A stretch of 64,000 bases of DNA from Mucilaginibacter conchicola (lineage in GTDB: Bacteria; Bacteroidota; Bacteroidia; Sphingobacteriales; Sphingobacteriaceae). Below, piece after piece: positions 1-8,952 of this stretch. Location: positions 992,001-1,056,000 of the forward strand of contig NZ_QWDC01000001.1 in NCBI RefSeq assembly GCF_003432115.1, read 5' to 3'. The translations under genes were made by a program, and so were the position numbers. Below the pieces are notes generated by a model. It saw only the letters and a program-made list of their open reading frames with translations, made no database searches and was not told where the DNA came from. How positions within the stretch are numbered: position 1 is the first letter of the stretch; the number at the start of each line of letters is the position of its first letter.

Positions 1-26
1 AATACGCGATGTTTACCGTTTTCATA
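1..26 (-). CDS. Possible 5' end of a leftward gene (partial)
   Basis: An ATG read on the minus strand at 26-24 opens a frame MKTVNIAY that runs off the left edge without a stop. It faces away from the gene at 210 and has an AT-rich upstream region suitable for a divergent promoter. Only eight codons are visible, so neither the product nor the reality of the gene can be judged. Confidence 0.3.
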
Positions 27-209
27 TTACTTAGGGTTTTGGTGTTGATTAAAGTTAGCGTTTATGTTGTGTACTGCAAAGTTAATGCTGCTAACCTTTT
101 GGATAGCGTGCAATTATGACAACTTAAGGGTGCAATTGCGACATAATTTATCATCCATACCCCTACCCAACGCTTTTGATATCAATAAATTAAAACTAAA
201 TTTACGTTC

Positions 210-680
210 ATGAAGAAACAAACTGCGGCCAAAGGCCCCGTTGCCGATACCGCTATGCTTATACGCCGGCCGGTGAACAGGGTTTTTGATGCCTTTATCG
301 ATCCTAAACATACCACCCAGTTTTGGTTTACCCACAGCACCGGTAAACTGGAAGAAGGCGTGGAAGTAGAATGGAAATGGGAGATGTACGGCGTAAGCAG
401 TAAAGTTAAAGTACTCACAATTGAGCGCAATAAACGCATTGTGATAGAATGGGGCGACGAGAACCCTACCCTTGTTGAGTTTACGTTTACCCATTTAACC
501 GATACGGCAACTTTTGTACAGATTGTAAACTCGGGCTTTAGCGGCACTAAGGATGCACAGATCACGAGTGCCATGGATTCGTTAGGTGGTTTTACCTGGG
601 TGCTGGCGGGTCTCAAGGCATGGCTGGAGTTTGGCGTAAAGCTTAACCTGGTTGGCGACCGCTTTCCGCAGGGAAAGTAA
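210..680 (+). CDS. SRPBCC / AHA1-like domain protein
   Basis: The 156-residue protein has the START/Bet v1-like pattern of the AHSA1 (activator of Hsp90 ATPase homologue) family. It opens with an RRPVNRVFDAFIDP segment (about residues 19-32), which is the usual first strand and helix, then TTQFWF, a W-K-W-E-M strand near 56-60, and a C-terminal long helix containing GGFTWVLAGLKAWLEFG (about 127-143). No signal peptide or membrane segment is present, so it is probably cytosolic. The fold forms a hydrophobic ligand pocket, and the ligand cannot be read from sequence. It stands alone, 59 bp before the HD-PycTM gene on the same strand. Family assignment is firm; function is unknown. Confidence 0.85.
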   Translation: MKKQTAAKGPVADTAMLIRRPVNRVFDAFIDPKHTTQFWFTHSTGKLEEGVEVEWKWEMYGVSSKVKVLTIERNKRIVIEWGDENPTLVEFTFTHLTDTATFVQIVNSGFSGTKDAQITSAMDSLGGFTWVLAGLKAWLEFGVKLNLVGDRFPQGK

Positions 681-739
681 GCACAGCGTTCTAAAACATT
701 TATCCGTTTTAATGTTTATCTGTTATTTACGACTAACAA

Positions 740-1966
740 ATGAGCTACCAAACCCAGCTGGACCAGGTTAAACAACACGTACTATCGTACTTTGCAACGC
801 ACAAGAACAAGAAACTGGTTTACCATAACCTGCAACATACCGAAGATGTGGTTGCCGCAGCTACGCAAATTGCCAACCACTACCAGCTAAACGATACCGA
901 TTTTTTCACAGTTATTGCTGCCGCCTGGTTCCATGACGTAGGTTATCTGGAAAGCCTGCAAGACCATGAGCAACACAGCGCTAAACTGGCCGGAGAATAC
1001 CTGCGCACTATTGAAATTGAACAACCCGTTATTGAACAGGTTGAGAAATGCATAATGGCAACCCAAATGCCACAGCAGCCGCAAAGCTTTTTGGAACAGA
1101 TAATTTGCGATGCCGATCTTTTCCATTTTGGCACAGCAGATTTTGCCGATAAAAGCAAAGCCATGCGCCAGGAAGTGAACACTCTTTACGGCAAAGACAT
1201 CAGCAAGCACGACTGGCGCCAGAAAACCATCCGCCTGATGGAGCAGCACCATTACCATACCGATTATTGCCAGTTGTTGCTTGAGGCCGAAAAGCAGCGC
1301 AACCTGCTATTGCTGGTAAAAAAAGAAAGCGAATGGAATGTAGAAAACCCAAAAGAGGCAAAGAAAGAAGCTAAAAAGGAAAAGAAAACAGAACCTGTAG
1401 TCGACAAAAAAGAAAAGGAAAAGAAAGAGGAGAAACAGGATAAAGGTGTGCAAACCATGTTCAGGGTAAGCTCTACTAATCATCAGCGATTGAGCGATCT
1501 GGCGGATAACAAGGCCAACATCATGATCACCGTGAACTCCATCATCCTGTCGGCCATCATCAGTTTATTGTTGCGAAGGCTTGAGGATTACCCCTACTTT
1601 GTTATCCCAACTATCATCATCATTGGTATAAGTTTGGCAGCTATGATATTTGCCATACTGGCTACCCGTCCATCCATCCCTGACGGGAAATATACACAGC
1701 GTGATATTGACGAGCGCAAGGTTAACCTACTGTTCTTTGGTAATTTTTACAGCATGAGCCTGGATAATTACCGCACCGGCATGCACAAAGTAATGCACGA
1801 TACCGAATATCTGTACGATAGCCTCATTACCGATATTTATGCGCAGGGCGTAGTACTGGGCCATAAATACCGGCTGCTGAGGTACTCTTATAACATCTTT
1901 ATGTTTGGGCTGGTGATATCTGTTGTTGCGTTTTTGGTGATGGCCGTTATGAACATGAAACATTAA
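740..1966 (+). CDS. HD-domain phosphohydrolase fused to PycTM-like membrane effector domain
   Basis: This is a 408-residue two-domain protein. Residues 1-190 are an HD domain: H29 and H33 in YHNLQHTEDV, the H65-D66 doublet in AAWFHDVGYL, H79 in DHEQHS, and a later Asp in CDADLFHFG. Residues about 200-240 are a Lys/Glu-rich charged linker. Residues about 240-405 match the DUF5706 / PycTM type: a conserved LSDLADNKANIMITVNS entry, two close membrane helices (about 261-281 and 286-307), a loop with LLFFGNF, and a third helix at 384-404. In Pycsar antiphage systems PycTM is the membrane-damaging effector triggered by cyclic pyrimidine nucleotides. No cyclase gene lies nearby, so the role here is open. 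The HD domain might degrade a nucleotide signal or regulate the effector (inference). Confidence 0.8.
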   Translation: MSYQTQLDQVKQHVLSYFATHKNKKLVYHNLQHTEDVVAAATQIANHYQLNDTDFFTVIAAAWFHDVGYLESLQDHEQHSAKLAGEYLRTIEIEQPVIEQVEKCIMATQMPQQPQSFLEQIICDADLFHFGTADFADKSKAMRQEVNTLYGKDISKHDWRQKTIRLMEQHHYHTDYCQLLLEAEKQRNLLLLVKKESEWNVENPKEAKKEAKKEKKTEPVVDKKEKEKKEEKQDKGVQTMFRVSSTNHQRLSDLADNKANIMITVNSIILSAIISLLLRRLEDYPYFVIPTIIIIGISLAAMIFAILATRPSIPDGKYTQRDIDERKVNLLFFGNFYSMSLDNYRTGMHKVMHDTEYLYDSLITDIYAQGVVLGHKYRLLRYSYNIFMFGLVISVVAFLVMAVMNMKH

Positions 1967-1991
1967 GCAAACGGCAAGGTTGATTACTGAT

Positions 1992-2861
1992 ATGCGCTTT
2001 AAAATCCATCCTATTATTTTTCTTTTTTCATTTATAATTATCGCCCTAAGTGCCTGCGATGGTGTTTTAAAAGGTACCAAAGTGGAAAGCCCCGCAGGCT
2101 ACGATCTGAGTAAGCCGGAAAGATTCAGGATGCGCGAAAGCTTGCTGGAGATCTCGGGTATTACTTTTCACAACGGCAATCCCGAAACCATTTATGCCAT
2201 ACAGGACGAAGATGGCCGTGTGTATCATTTCCGCCCCGGCGATGATAAGCCTGCCTATACCCACTTCAATAAACAAGGTGATTATGAGGATGTGGCTATC
2301 CTTAACAACAACGTCATCGTGCTAAAAAGTAACGGCGTTTTCTACAGTTTCCCGCTGGCTAACGTTAAGCAGGAAGAACAGACCGATGTGAACGAAATAA
2401 AAGATCTGCTGCCCAAAGGCGAGTACGAAGGCCTGTATGCCGATGGCGATAAGCTTTATGTGCTTTGCAAGGATTGCGGCGGCAAAAAATCGGGCAAAAT
2501 AGATGGCGGATATGTTTTTACAGCTAAGGGCGATAGTTTAACCCAATCGGGCACGTTTGGTATTACTATGCAAAAGCTGACCAGGAAGAATGGTAAAGAA
2601 GATCAGTTTAAACCATCTGCCTTAGCAAAAAATCCTTTAACGGGTGATTGGTATATCCTATCGGCCAATAACAATATGCTCGTGATAACCGATGGACAAT
2701 TTAATGCTAAAGCCACCTACGATCTGCCTGCGTCAAAATTTTTGCAGCCCGAGGGAATTGCTTTTGATAAACAGGGAAATCTTTATATCTCAAACGAGGG
2801 TGACGAACTGGAGAACGGCAACATCCTCAAGTTTGCTTACAAGTCATCAGCAAAAAAATAG
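1992..2861 (+). CDS. Predicted lipoprotein, SdiA-regulated/phytase-like beta-propeller
   Basis: The ATG at 1992 was chosen over an upstream TTG because it gives a clean lipoprotein signal: MRFKIHPIIF, a hydrophobic core and the lipobox LSAC, with the lipidated Cys at about residue 22. The mature part has propeller-like blades such as ISGITFHNGNPETIYAIQDE, YEDVAILNNNVIVLKSNG, YEGLYADGDKLYVLCKDC and LQPEGIAFDKQGNLYISNEG. This pattern is that of the SdiA-regulated / esterase-like phytase fold. It is probably anchored in the periplasm or outer membrane. The gene follows the HD-PycTM gene by 25 bp and may be cotranscribed. It meets the PAP2 gene tail to tail with no spacer. Substrate is unknown. 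Confidence 0.75.
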   Translation: MRFKIHPIIFLFSFIIIALSACDGVLKGTKVESPAGYDLSKPERFRMRESLLEISGITFHNGNPETIYAIQDEDGRVYHFRPGDDKPAYTHFNKQGDYEDVAILNNNVIVLKSNGVFYSFPLANVKQEEQTDVNEIKDLLPKGEYEGLYADGDKLYVLCKDCGGKKSGKIDGGYVFTAKGDSLTQSGTFGITMQKLTRKNGKEDQFKPSALAKNPLTGDWYILSANNNMLVITDGQFNAKATYDLPASKFLQPEGIAFDKQGNLYISNEGDELENGNILKFAYKSSAKK

Positions 2862-3476
2862 CTATTTATCTTCTAAACTTTTGGCGTAAACGCGGTTGTT
2901 GCGGTAAAACCATTTCTGCAGTTTCCAGCTCAGATAAGCCGTTCCCGAACCTACAATGATGCCGCCCAAAACATCGCCGGGGTAATGCGCCCCGCGGTAC
3001 ATTCTGGAGTATGCCGTGGCTCCCGCAAAAGCGTAAGACGGCGCTATTACATACCATTTAGGGTACGATAAGCTCAACGAAGTAGCCAGCGAAAAAGTAG
3101 TTGAAGTATGACCTGACGGGAACGAATAACCCGAGGTTTGCCCCTGTAAATGAATATAGCCCGGATTAGAAAGGAACGGGCGCTGCCTTTGGATAGTATT
3201 CTTTATCCCGCTTGTTATCAACCCGTTAGCTAATAAAGCAAAACCCGTATGCAGGGCATTCTTTTTCAGATTTTCATCGTGGCTTAGGCTGCCTACCGCA
3301 AACATAGCAAACGGCGTGGCTACCGATATAGGTATAGCATTGTTGGTCACAAACCGCCATGTGCCGCTTTCGCCCTGGTTTGGGTTGATGGAAGCCAATA
3401 GCTTCGCATCCCAGTTTTGAGCTAAGCAGGTTGATACCGATAAAAATAGCAGTGCAAATAGTAGTCTAAATCTCAT
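2862..3476 (-). CDS. Secreted PAP2-family phosphatase
   Basis: The 204-residue protein has a signal peptide (1-19, ending CLAQ) and the three PAP2 phosphatase motifs: KNTIQRQRP (92-100), PSGH (120-123) and SRMYRGAHYPGD (157-168), so the phosphate-binding and catalytic Lys, Arg, His and Asp residues are all present. These enzymes dephosphorylate lipid phosphates such as phosphatidic acid or undecaprenyl pyrophosphate, or soluble phosphomonoesters, at the periplasmic face. Length is normal for the short secreted form. The gene is divergent from the large barrel gene at 3689, across 212 bp that must hold both promoters. The precise substrate is not decidable. Confidence 0.88.
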   Translation of the reverse strand: MRFRLLFALLFLSVSTCLAQNWDAKLLASINPNQGESGTWRFVTNNAIPISVATPFAMFAVGSLSHDENLKKNALHTGFALLANGLITSGIKNTIQRQRPFLSNPGYIHLQGQTSGYSFPSGHTSTTFSLATSLSLSYPKWYVIAPSYAFAGATAYSRMYRGAHYPGDVLGGIIVGSGTAYLSWKLQKWFYRNNRVYAKSLEDK

Positions 3477-3637
3477 TAAAGGGTAATCAATAGTAAGCTA
3501 AACAAATACTACTGTGATAAATTAGCCTAAGGGTTTATGGAAAGCTATAACGCTTTGTGGTACTGTATATTATACGGGTATCCGCAAAAAATAGTTATAG
3601 CGTTTCTCTAAGATAATAAATCTTATCCAACAACAAC

Positions 3638-3645
3638 TATCTTTG
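3638..3645 (+). promoter_or_regulatory. Bacteroidota -7 promoter element
   Basis: TATCTTTG matches the TAnnTTTG core used by the primary sigma factor of Bacteroidota. It lies 43 bp before the ATG of the BamA-like gene. No clear TTTG at the -33 position was seen about 19 bp upstream, so the promoter would rest on its -7 element. Confidence 0.5.
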
Positions 3646-3688
3646 GTAGCACTTGTTGCCTGTTACACATCTTCACAGTTCAGTATAA

Positions 3689-6274
3689 ATGCGATACACC
3701 TGCCTGGTACTTCTTTTGCTCCTGCTGCCCCGCGTTTTATTTGCACAGCAAATAAAGAACGACAGCATTACCATTGCCGTAGCGCCTGAGTACGATAAGG
3801 TGGGTAAAGTACACCGCTTTTTGTTTGGCGAAAACTACCGCAAGCTTTGGGCGGTGCCGGTTAAACTGCGTGTATTTCATCTGGATAAAGAAAAAGGCGG
3901 CCTTACCATCGAGCAAAGAGGCGGCGGTATGCAATCATCATCGTTAAGGTTGATAGATAAAACCGGGCAGGAATGGGTATTACGTACGGTGCAGAAAGAT
4001 GCAGAGCGGGTGCTCCCCCCCAACCTGCGCAAAACAGTTGCGGCCGATATTCTGCAAGATCAGGTATCAACTGCTAATCCTTTTGCCTCGCTGACCGTAC
4101 CGCCATTGGCCGAAGCTGTGGGGATACGACACGCTAACCCCGAAATAGTTTACATGCCCGATGATCCGGCCCTTGGCCAGTACCGAAAAGATTTTGCCAA
4201 CAGGGTTTTCCTGTTTGAAGAACGACAGCCCGAGGATGCAGCTAAAACAGATAACACCAAAAAGGTACAGCAAAAGCTGCGCAGTGATAACGACGTAAGC
4301 TTTGATGCCAAAATAGTGCTGCGTGCCCGCCTGCTGGATATGATACTGGGCGACTGGGACCGCCATGACGACCAGTGGCGCTGGGAAAAGATAAAAACCG
4401 GCAAACAAACCAGCTACGTACCAGTCCCCCGAGACCGCGACCAGGTGTATTATAAAACATCGGGCGTGTTTCCGTGGATAGTATCGCACCAATGGCTTAA
4501 GGCCAAATTTCAACCTTATGACGAACATATCCGCGATATTAAGGCCTGGAACCTGGGCGGGCAATATTTTGACCGTTACTTTTTAGCAGGGCTGGATGAG
4601 AACGACTGGAAAGAGGAGATCAGCTACGTACAACAGCACCTTACGGACAAGGTTATAGAGAAAGCCTTTAAGCGGTTGCCGCCATCTATATACGAACTAT
4701 CGGCGCCTGAACTCATTAAAATAATGAAAGCGCGTCGCGATAATATGAGCCTTGAGGCGTTGGAATATTACCGCTTCCTGTCGCAAATTGTGGAGATACC
4801 CACTTCAGATAAGCGCGACCAGTTTATCCTGAATTATGAAGATGACGGCAAACTGAACGTCACCATTAATAAACTCAATAAAGAGCACGAATCAAAACAG
4901 GTGACCTACCAGCGCGTGTTTGACCCAAAGGTTACCAAAGAAATAAGGCTTTACGGCTTTGATGGTGAAGATCTGTTCAAAGTAACAGGTGAAGGAAAAT
5001 CACCCATAAAAGTGCGTATGGTAGGCGGCGGCGGTACCGATACATTTACTGTTGCACCAAATGTAAAGAACAAGGGCAACCTCTACATCTACGACCGCAG
5101 CGATAAAAAGAACATCTATCCCGAAAAAGGCTTGGCCAAACTACGTCTTGGTAAAGATAGCAGCGTAAACAGCTACGAAAAAGACAGCTACAAATTCGAC
5201 AGGTTTGAACCCATCATCCTTGGGCAGTATAATAACGACTATGGCGTGTCACTCATAGGTGGTTTTGCCATCACCAAACATGGTTTCAGGAAAGGGCCTT
5301 ATGCTTCGCGGAATGAGTTTTTGGTGGAGTATTCGCTGGCAAGGCATTCGTTCGAGATCACTTACAAGGGCGATTTCAGAAAGGCCGTAGGGAATAATGA
5401 CCTGAAGATAAACGTCAAATCGCGCGGGCCGAATAACGTGAGCAACTTCTTTGGCATCGGTAACGAGACCACGTTCGAGAAAGACCACATTATTACCGAT
5501 GATGACGGCGATGCCAAAAAGCCTATTGAATATTACCGCAACAGATATGATCTGGTTAACGCTGATGTGCGCCTTTCGCATACCTACAACAAATTAACCG
5601 TTAACGCGGGGATAGCAGGGCAATATTACACCAGTTCGGCAGATAATAATGCGGATAAATACCTGGCAGCTTATAATGCAGCCAATCCGCAGCAAAATGT
5701 GTTCTCAAACCGCGCTTATGCAGGTTTGGTAGCGGGCTTTGATTACGATACCCGCAACGGCCCCCGCCCTACCAAAGGCATTTACTGGACCACCAATTTA
5801 GCCGGCCTGCAGCAACTGAATGGCGGCAGCAACCGTTACGGCCAGGTGTTCACCGAGTTTAACTTTTACCTCAATCCCGGCGGCGATTCTACGTTCATCA
5901 TCGCAAACCGCACTGGCCTCGGCACCACTATCGGTAACGCCGAATACTTTCAGCAGTTAAAACTTGGCGGCCTTCAAACCTTGCGGGGCTACCATACATG
6001 GCGCTTCACCGGTAAAACCATGGCTTATAACGGACTGGAGTTTCGGTTAAAGGCGCTTGATTTTAATTCGTACCTGTTCCCCGGCTCTATCGGCATCATG
6101 GGCTTTAACGATATCGGCAGGGTTTGGACACCCGGCGAAACCTCATCAAAATGGCATGATGGCTATGGTGGTGGTGTTTATATTAACCCGGCAGAGATGC
6201 TGTCTATACAGTTTTCAAGAGGATACTCAACCGAGGGCTCTATCAGCTATTTCTCGTTGAACTATAAATTCTGA
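3689..6274 (+). CDS. BamA/TamA-like outer membrane protein with N-terminal kinase-like region
   Basis: The 861-residue protein has a signal peptide (1-19, ending LFAQ). The C-terminal roughly 350 residues form an Omp85-type beta-barrel (bacterial surface antigen): alternating strands, a GLVAGFDYDTRNGPRPTKGIY segment in pieces near 690, LKLGGLQTLRGYHTWRF (the RGY signature), and a final strand SYFSLNYKF ending in Phe. The N-terminal half is not POTRA-like. It carries LRLIDKTGQEWVLRTVQKD, then LLDMILGDWDRHDDQW (about 214-229), then VPRDRDQVYY. These echo the catalytic DRHxxN/Q and metal-binding Asp motifs of Fam20/HipA/CotH-like kinases. Larger Bacteroidota relatives carry a metallophosphoesterase in front of this region, and it is absent here. 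The barrel call is firm; the kinase reading is inference. Confidence 0.8.
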   Translation: MRYTCLVLLLLLLPRVLFAQQIKNDSITIAVAPEYDKVGKVHRFLFGENYRKLWAVPVKLRVFHLDKEKGGLTIEQRGGGMQSSSLRLIDKTGQEWVLRTVQKDAERVLPPNLRKTVAADILQDQVSTANPFASLTVPPLAEAVGIRHANPEIVYMPDDPALGQYRKDFANRVFLFEERQPEDAAKTDNTKKVQQKLRSDNDVSFDAKIVLRARLLDMILGDWDRHDDQWRWEKIKTGKQTSYVPVPRDRDQVYYKTSGVFPWIVSHQWLKAKFQPYDEHIRDIKAWNLGGQYFDRYFLAGLDENDWKEEISYVQQHLTDKVIEKAFKRLPPSIYELSAPELIKIMKARRDNMSLEALEYYRFLSQIVEIPTSDKRDQFILNYEDDGKLNVTINKLNKEHESKQVTYQRVFDPKVTKEIRLYGFDGEDLFKVTGEGKSPIKVRMVGGGGTDTFTVAPNVKNKGNLYIYDRSDKKNIYPEKGLAKLRLGKDSSVNSYEKDSYKFDRFEPIILGQYNNDYGVSLIGGFAITKHGFRKGPYASRNEFLVEYSLARHSFEITYKGDFRKAVGNNDLKINVKSRGPNNVSNFFGIGNETTFEKDHIITDDDGDAKKPIEYYRNRYDLVNADVRLSHTYNKLTVNAGIAGQYYTSSADNNADKYLAAYNAANPQQNVFSNRAYAGLVAGFDYDTRNGPRPTKGIYWTTNLAGLQQLNGGSNRYGQVFTEFNFYLNPGGDSTFIIANRTGLGTTIGNAEYFQQLKLGGLQTLRGYHTWRFTGKTMAYNGLEFRLKALDFNSYLFPGSIGIMGFNDIGRVWTPGETSSKWHDGYGGGVYINPAEMLSIQFSRGYSTEGSISYFSLNYKF

Positions 6275-6398
6275 CAAGGTTTCGGTATAAAGTTTTTCAC
6301 GCCAAAGGGTTCATTTTCAAATCAATTGTGCTAATTTTAAACAAACAATTAACGCACAGCACTATGCTGTAAAACCAGCAACCCTAAATTATCCTACC

Positions 6399-7214
6399 AT
6401 GAGAAAACTACTTATCGCATTGTTAACCGTCACGGTAACAAGCGCCTCGGCACAACACTCACTTGAAAAGATCTGGCAGTCTGATTCTACCCTAAAAACG
6501 CCCGAATCGGTATTGGTTGATGCTAAAAGCAAAACTCTGTATGTATCAAACATCGGCGAAATGGGTAAAGAAAATACCGGTTTTGTAAGCAAACTGGATA
6601 TGAGCGGCCGCGTAACTGCCCGCGACTGGGTAACCGGTTTAAATGCAATCAAAGGCCTCGGCCTGCACAAAAACATGCTTTATGCCGCCGAGCTGAATGC
6701 TGTTGCCGTAATTGATGTAACCAAGGCAGCAATAGTAAAACGCATCCCTATCGAAGGTTCAAAAATGCTGAATGATATTACCGTTGATGCCAAAGGCATA
6801 GTATATGTAAGCGATACCCAAACCGGTACGATCCACCGTATTGAGAATGGCAAGCCATCTGTTTATATGGAGAATCAAAAGAGCGTAAACGGCTTATTAT
6901 CTGTAGGCAGCAACTTATTTATACTGGCCGATGGCTCACTGATAAAAGCTGATGCCGCTAAGAAAACCACTGTTTTAGCTACCGGTATTGAAGGTGGTGC
7001 CGATGGCATTGTTGAAGTAGCGCCAAATGAGTTTATTGTATCAGGCTGGCAGGGAATTGTTTACTACATTAAAGCTGACGGCACCAAACAGGTACTTTTA
7101 GAAACCCGCCAAAATAAACGCAGCACAGCCGATATTGGTTACGATGCGCAAACCAAAACGCTGTACATCCCAACCTTTGCAACAAATGTTGTGGATGCGT
7201 ATAAGGTGAAATAA
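6399..7214 (+). CDS. Secreted SMP-30/gluconolactonase-like beta-propeller
   Basis: The 271-residue protein starts with a signal peptide (1-19, ending ASAQ). Its six-bladed propeller is seen as repeated blades of the type ESVLVDAKSKTLYVSNIG, LNDITVDAKGIVYVSDTQTG, ADGIVEVAPNEFIVSGWQG and ADIGYDAQTKTLYIPTF. This is the SMP-30/gluconolactonase/NHL superfamily. Members hydrolyse lactones or are merely scaffolds, and no specific active site can be confirmed here. It stands alone between the barrel gene (124 bp upstream) and a hairpin after its stop. It is probably periplasmic. Confidence 0.78.
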   Translation: MRKLLIALLTVTVTSASAQHSLEKIWQSDSTLKTPESVLVDAKSKTLYVSNIGEMGKENTGFVSKLDMSGRVTARDWVTGLNAIKGLGLHKNMLYAAELNAVAVIDVTKAAIVKRIPIEGSKMLNDITVDAKGIVYVSDTQTGTIHRIENGKPSVYMENQKSVNGLLSVGSNLFILADGSLIKADAAKKTTVLATGIEGGADGIVEVAPNEFIVSGWQGIVYYIKADGTKQVLLETRQNKRSTADIGYDAQTKTLYIPTFATNVVDAYKVK

Positions 7215-7218
7215 TACC

Positions 7219-7255
7219 TATAGCTACCACAAGCGTCCCGCTCGTGGTAGCTATA
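7219..7255. terminator. Perfect hairpin after the propeller gene; REP-like terminator
   Basis: The arms TATAGCTACCAC (7219-7230) and GTGGTAGCTATA (7244-7255) are fully complementary and enclose a further AGCG/CGCT pairing. The hairpin begins 5 bp after the stop codon. There is no long U-run, so it may be a processing or REP-type element rather than a strong intrinsic terminator. A partial copy, CCACAAGCGGGA, occurs again near 7929, after the next gene. Confidence 0.6.
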
Positions 7256-7400
7256 ATTCTTCGCTTATTTTTTGGCGGATCAACTTCGAAACAAATCACA
7301 GAGATGAGTAAAGCTTCAGAAAGCTCTTATCGGGATATAGGTAAAAACTGCTTTATCATACAACACATAACCTCAACGCTATTTTGAAATTATATTGATA

Positions 7401-7919
7401 ATGACACGCGACACAAGACCCATCAGTGACAAAGACAAGCGCCAGATACTGCTGTTCAAGATCATATTGTCATCTGTTCTGATAATTGTCGTAGTCCTTA
7501 TAAATCATTCCCTCGATGCTAACTTCGAAAAACGTCAGCAATTTCTTACAGCGCTCAATTTACAGATGAAAATTAAAATTCATGCTGTTAAACCCACAAA
7601 CAACCACGGCATGGGGGTTGTTTACGGGCATCTGATCTCTTCAAATAAATCAGATGATTTTGCAGCGGTATATAACCAAACGGATACTTTTTGCAAAGTC
7701 GCGGGAAACCAGGTTCTTCTTATAACCGATTTTGACTTTGTGCAGCCTGATGACATTTTCGCGATCGATTCAAAAAAACTGAATTACAAGGTTTACAGGG
7801 ATAATAAACTAAATCTCGAAAACAAGTTAACATTTACGCCGGATGCATCCTTATTTTCTGATATTGAAAATCAACGCCTTTTTGATTTCGATACCTATAA
7901 AAAGTTCAATCGTAAATAG
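7401..7919 (+). CDS. Hypothetical single-pass membrane protein
   Basis: This is a 172-residue protein from the ATG at 7401, two codons inside a TTG alternative. A short basic cytosolic tail (TRDTRPISDKDKRQ) is followed by one membrane helix, about residues 18-35 (IILSSVLIIVVVLINHSL). The rest is a soluble, probably periplasmic domain with mixed strands, including HGMGVVYGHLISSN and GNQVLLITDFDFVQPDD. I recognise no family. Base composition is more AT-rich than in the neighbours. It lies alone between a same-strand propeller gene and a convergent AraC gene. Confidence 0.6.
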   Translation: MTRDTRPISDKDKRQILLFKIILSSVLIIVVVLINHSLDANFEKRQQFLTALNLQMKIKIHAVKPTNNHGMGVVYGHLISSNKSDDFAAVYNQTDTFCKVAGNQVLLITDFDFVQPDDIFAIDSKKLNYKVYRDNKLNLENKLTFTPDASLFSDIENQRLFDFDTYKKFNRK

Positions 7920-7968
7920 TCGAAGACACCACAAGCGGGAAGCTTACTGTATCGATACTTTTTGACTT

Positions 7969-8814
7969 CTATCCTTTTGTAAACCGCTTCTTAAACTCCA
8001 TAGGCCCCATACCTTCCAGTTTGTTAAAAAGCTTGTTAAAGTAAGAGAGGCTTTTAAAACCTACACTGTAGCAGGCTTCTGATACCGTAATATCTTTCAG
8101 CAACATGGTCATGGCTTGGTTTATGCGGTATTGGTTCACAAAATCGGTAAAGGTCATGTTGGTTTGGCGCTTAAAATAGCGGCAGAAGGCAGCAGTGCTG
8201 AGTCCTACCCTGTCGGCTATTACGTTTACGTCGGTCTGTTCCTGGTAATGTTTGTGGATGTAATCGTAAATGGTACTGATGCGCAGCTTATCGTTCAGAT
8301 AAAGGCTCACGCTGGTATCATGGTCGTTCAGTTGCTCGCCATCATTGCTTAGGGCCAGTAGCTGGAAGATCTCCATCAATTTCATCAGCCGTTCAAAATT
8401 ATCCAGTGAGTTTATCTCTTTCAGCATTTGCGCAGCTTTTGCCTTTGTTTCGCCTTTAAAAGAGATACCGTAGCGGGCTTTGCTGAACAACTGTTCAACC
8501 AGCGCAAACTCATCGGCACCGGCCAGCATCTTTTCAGGGAAATCCTCTTTTATTTGCACTACAATCTGATGGTACTCGGTCTGCAGCCCATAATCGAAAT
8601 TTAGGTGGGGTACGTTGGAGCCTATCAGCACCAGGTCGCTATCCATAAAGTTGGAGATATGCTGACCCACGTGCCTTATACCGGTAAGGCCTTCAATGTA
8701 GATCAGCTCAAACTCGGGATGATAGTGCCAGTAGAAATAATTCTTTAAACTGGGCGAGAAGATCCTGAAAGATCGACCCGGCTCTATCAACACTTTTTCT
8801 TTCTGAATTTGCAT
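7969..8814 (-). CDS. AraC-family transcriptional regulator with cupin sensor
   Basis: The 281-residue protein has an N-terminal cupin-like sensor containing YWHYHPEFELIYI (about 28-40), where the H-x-H metal or ligand pattern is visible, and a C-terminal double helix-turn-helix from about 185. The second HTH carries the AraC signature SEACYSVGFKSLSYFNKLFNKLEGMGPMEFKK, quoted here in pieces: SEACYSVGF, SYFNKLFNK, GMGPMEFKK. Such regulators respond to small molecules and activate neighbouring catabolic genes. It is divergent from the PhyH dioxygenase at 8953 across 138 bp, making that gene the likeliest target (inference). Confidence 0.88.
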   Translation of the reverse strand: MQIQKEKVLIEPGRSFRIFSPSLKNYFYWHYHPEFELIYIEGLTGIRHVGQHISNFMDSDLVLIGSNVPHLNFDYGLQTEYHQIVVQIKEDFPEKMLAGADEFALVEQLFSKARYGISFKGETKAKAAQMLKEINSLDNFERLMKLMEIFQLLALSNDGEQLNDHDTSVSLYLNDKLRISTIYDYIHKHYQEQTDVNVIADRVGLSTAAFCRYFKRQTNMTFTDFVNQYRINQAMTMLLKDITVSEACYSVGFKSLSYFNKLFNKLEGMGPMEFKKRFTKG

Positions 8815-8952
8815 CTGTTGCTTCTATTTGTAACGATACCGGAATTAAAAATTACAATATAGTCAATACAGAGCAAAAATTAGTCATTTAAGAATAAAGC
8901 AACGCTTGTTTATTGCAGCACTTTTGTATTGTTAACCAACAATAAACCAATT

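Noticed and set aside
1980-1992. TTG start for the propeller lipoprotein
   Set aside because: The ATG at 1992 gives a standard lipoprotein signal; the extra four residues are not needed. Similar TTG extensions at 7395, 8929, 47684 and 58714, and a longer frame at 25992, were discarded for the same reason.
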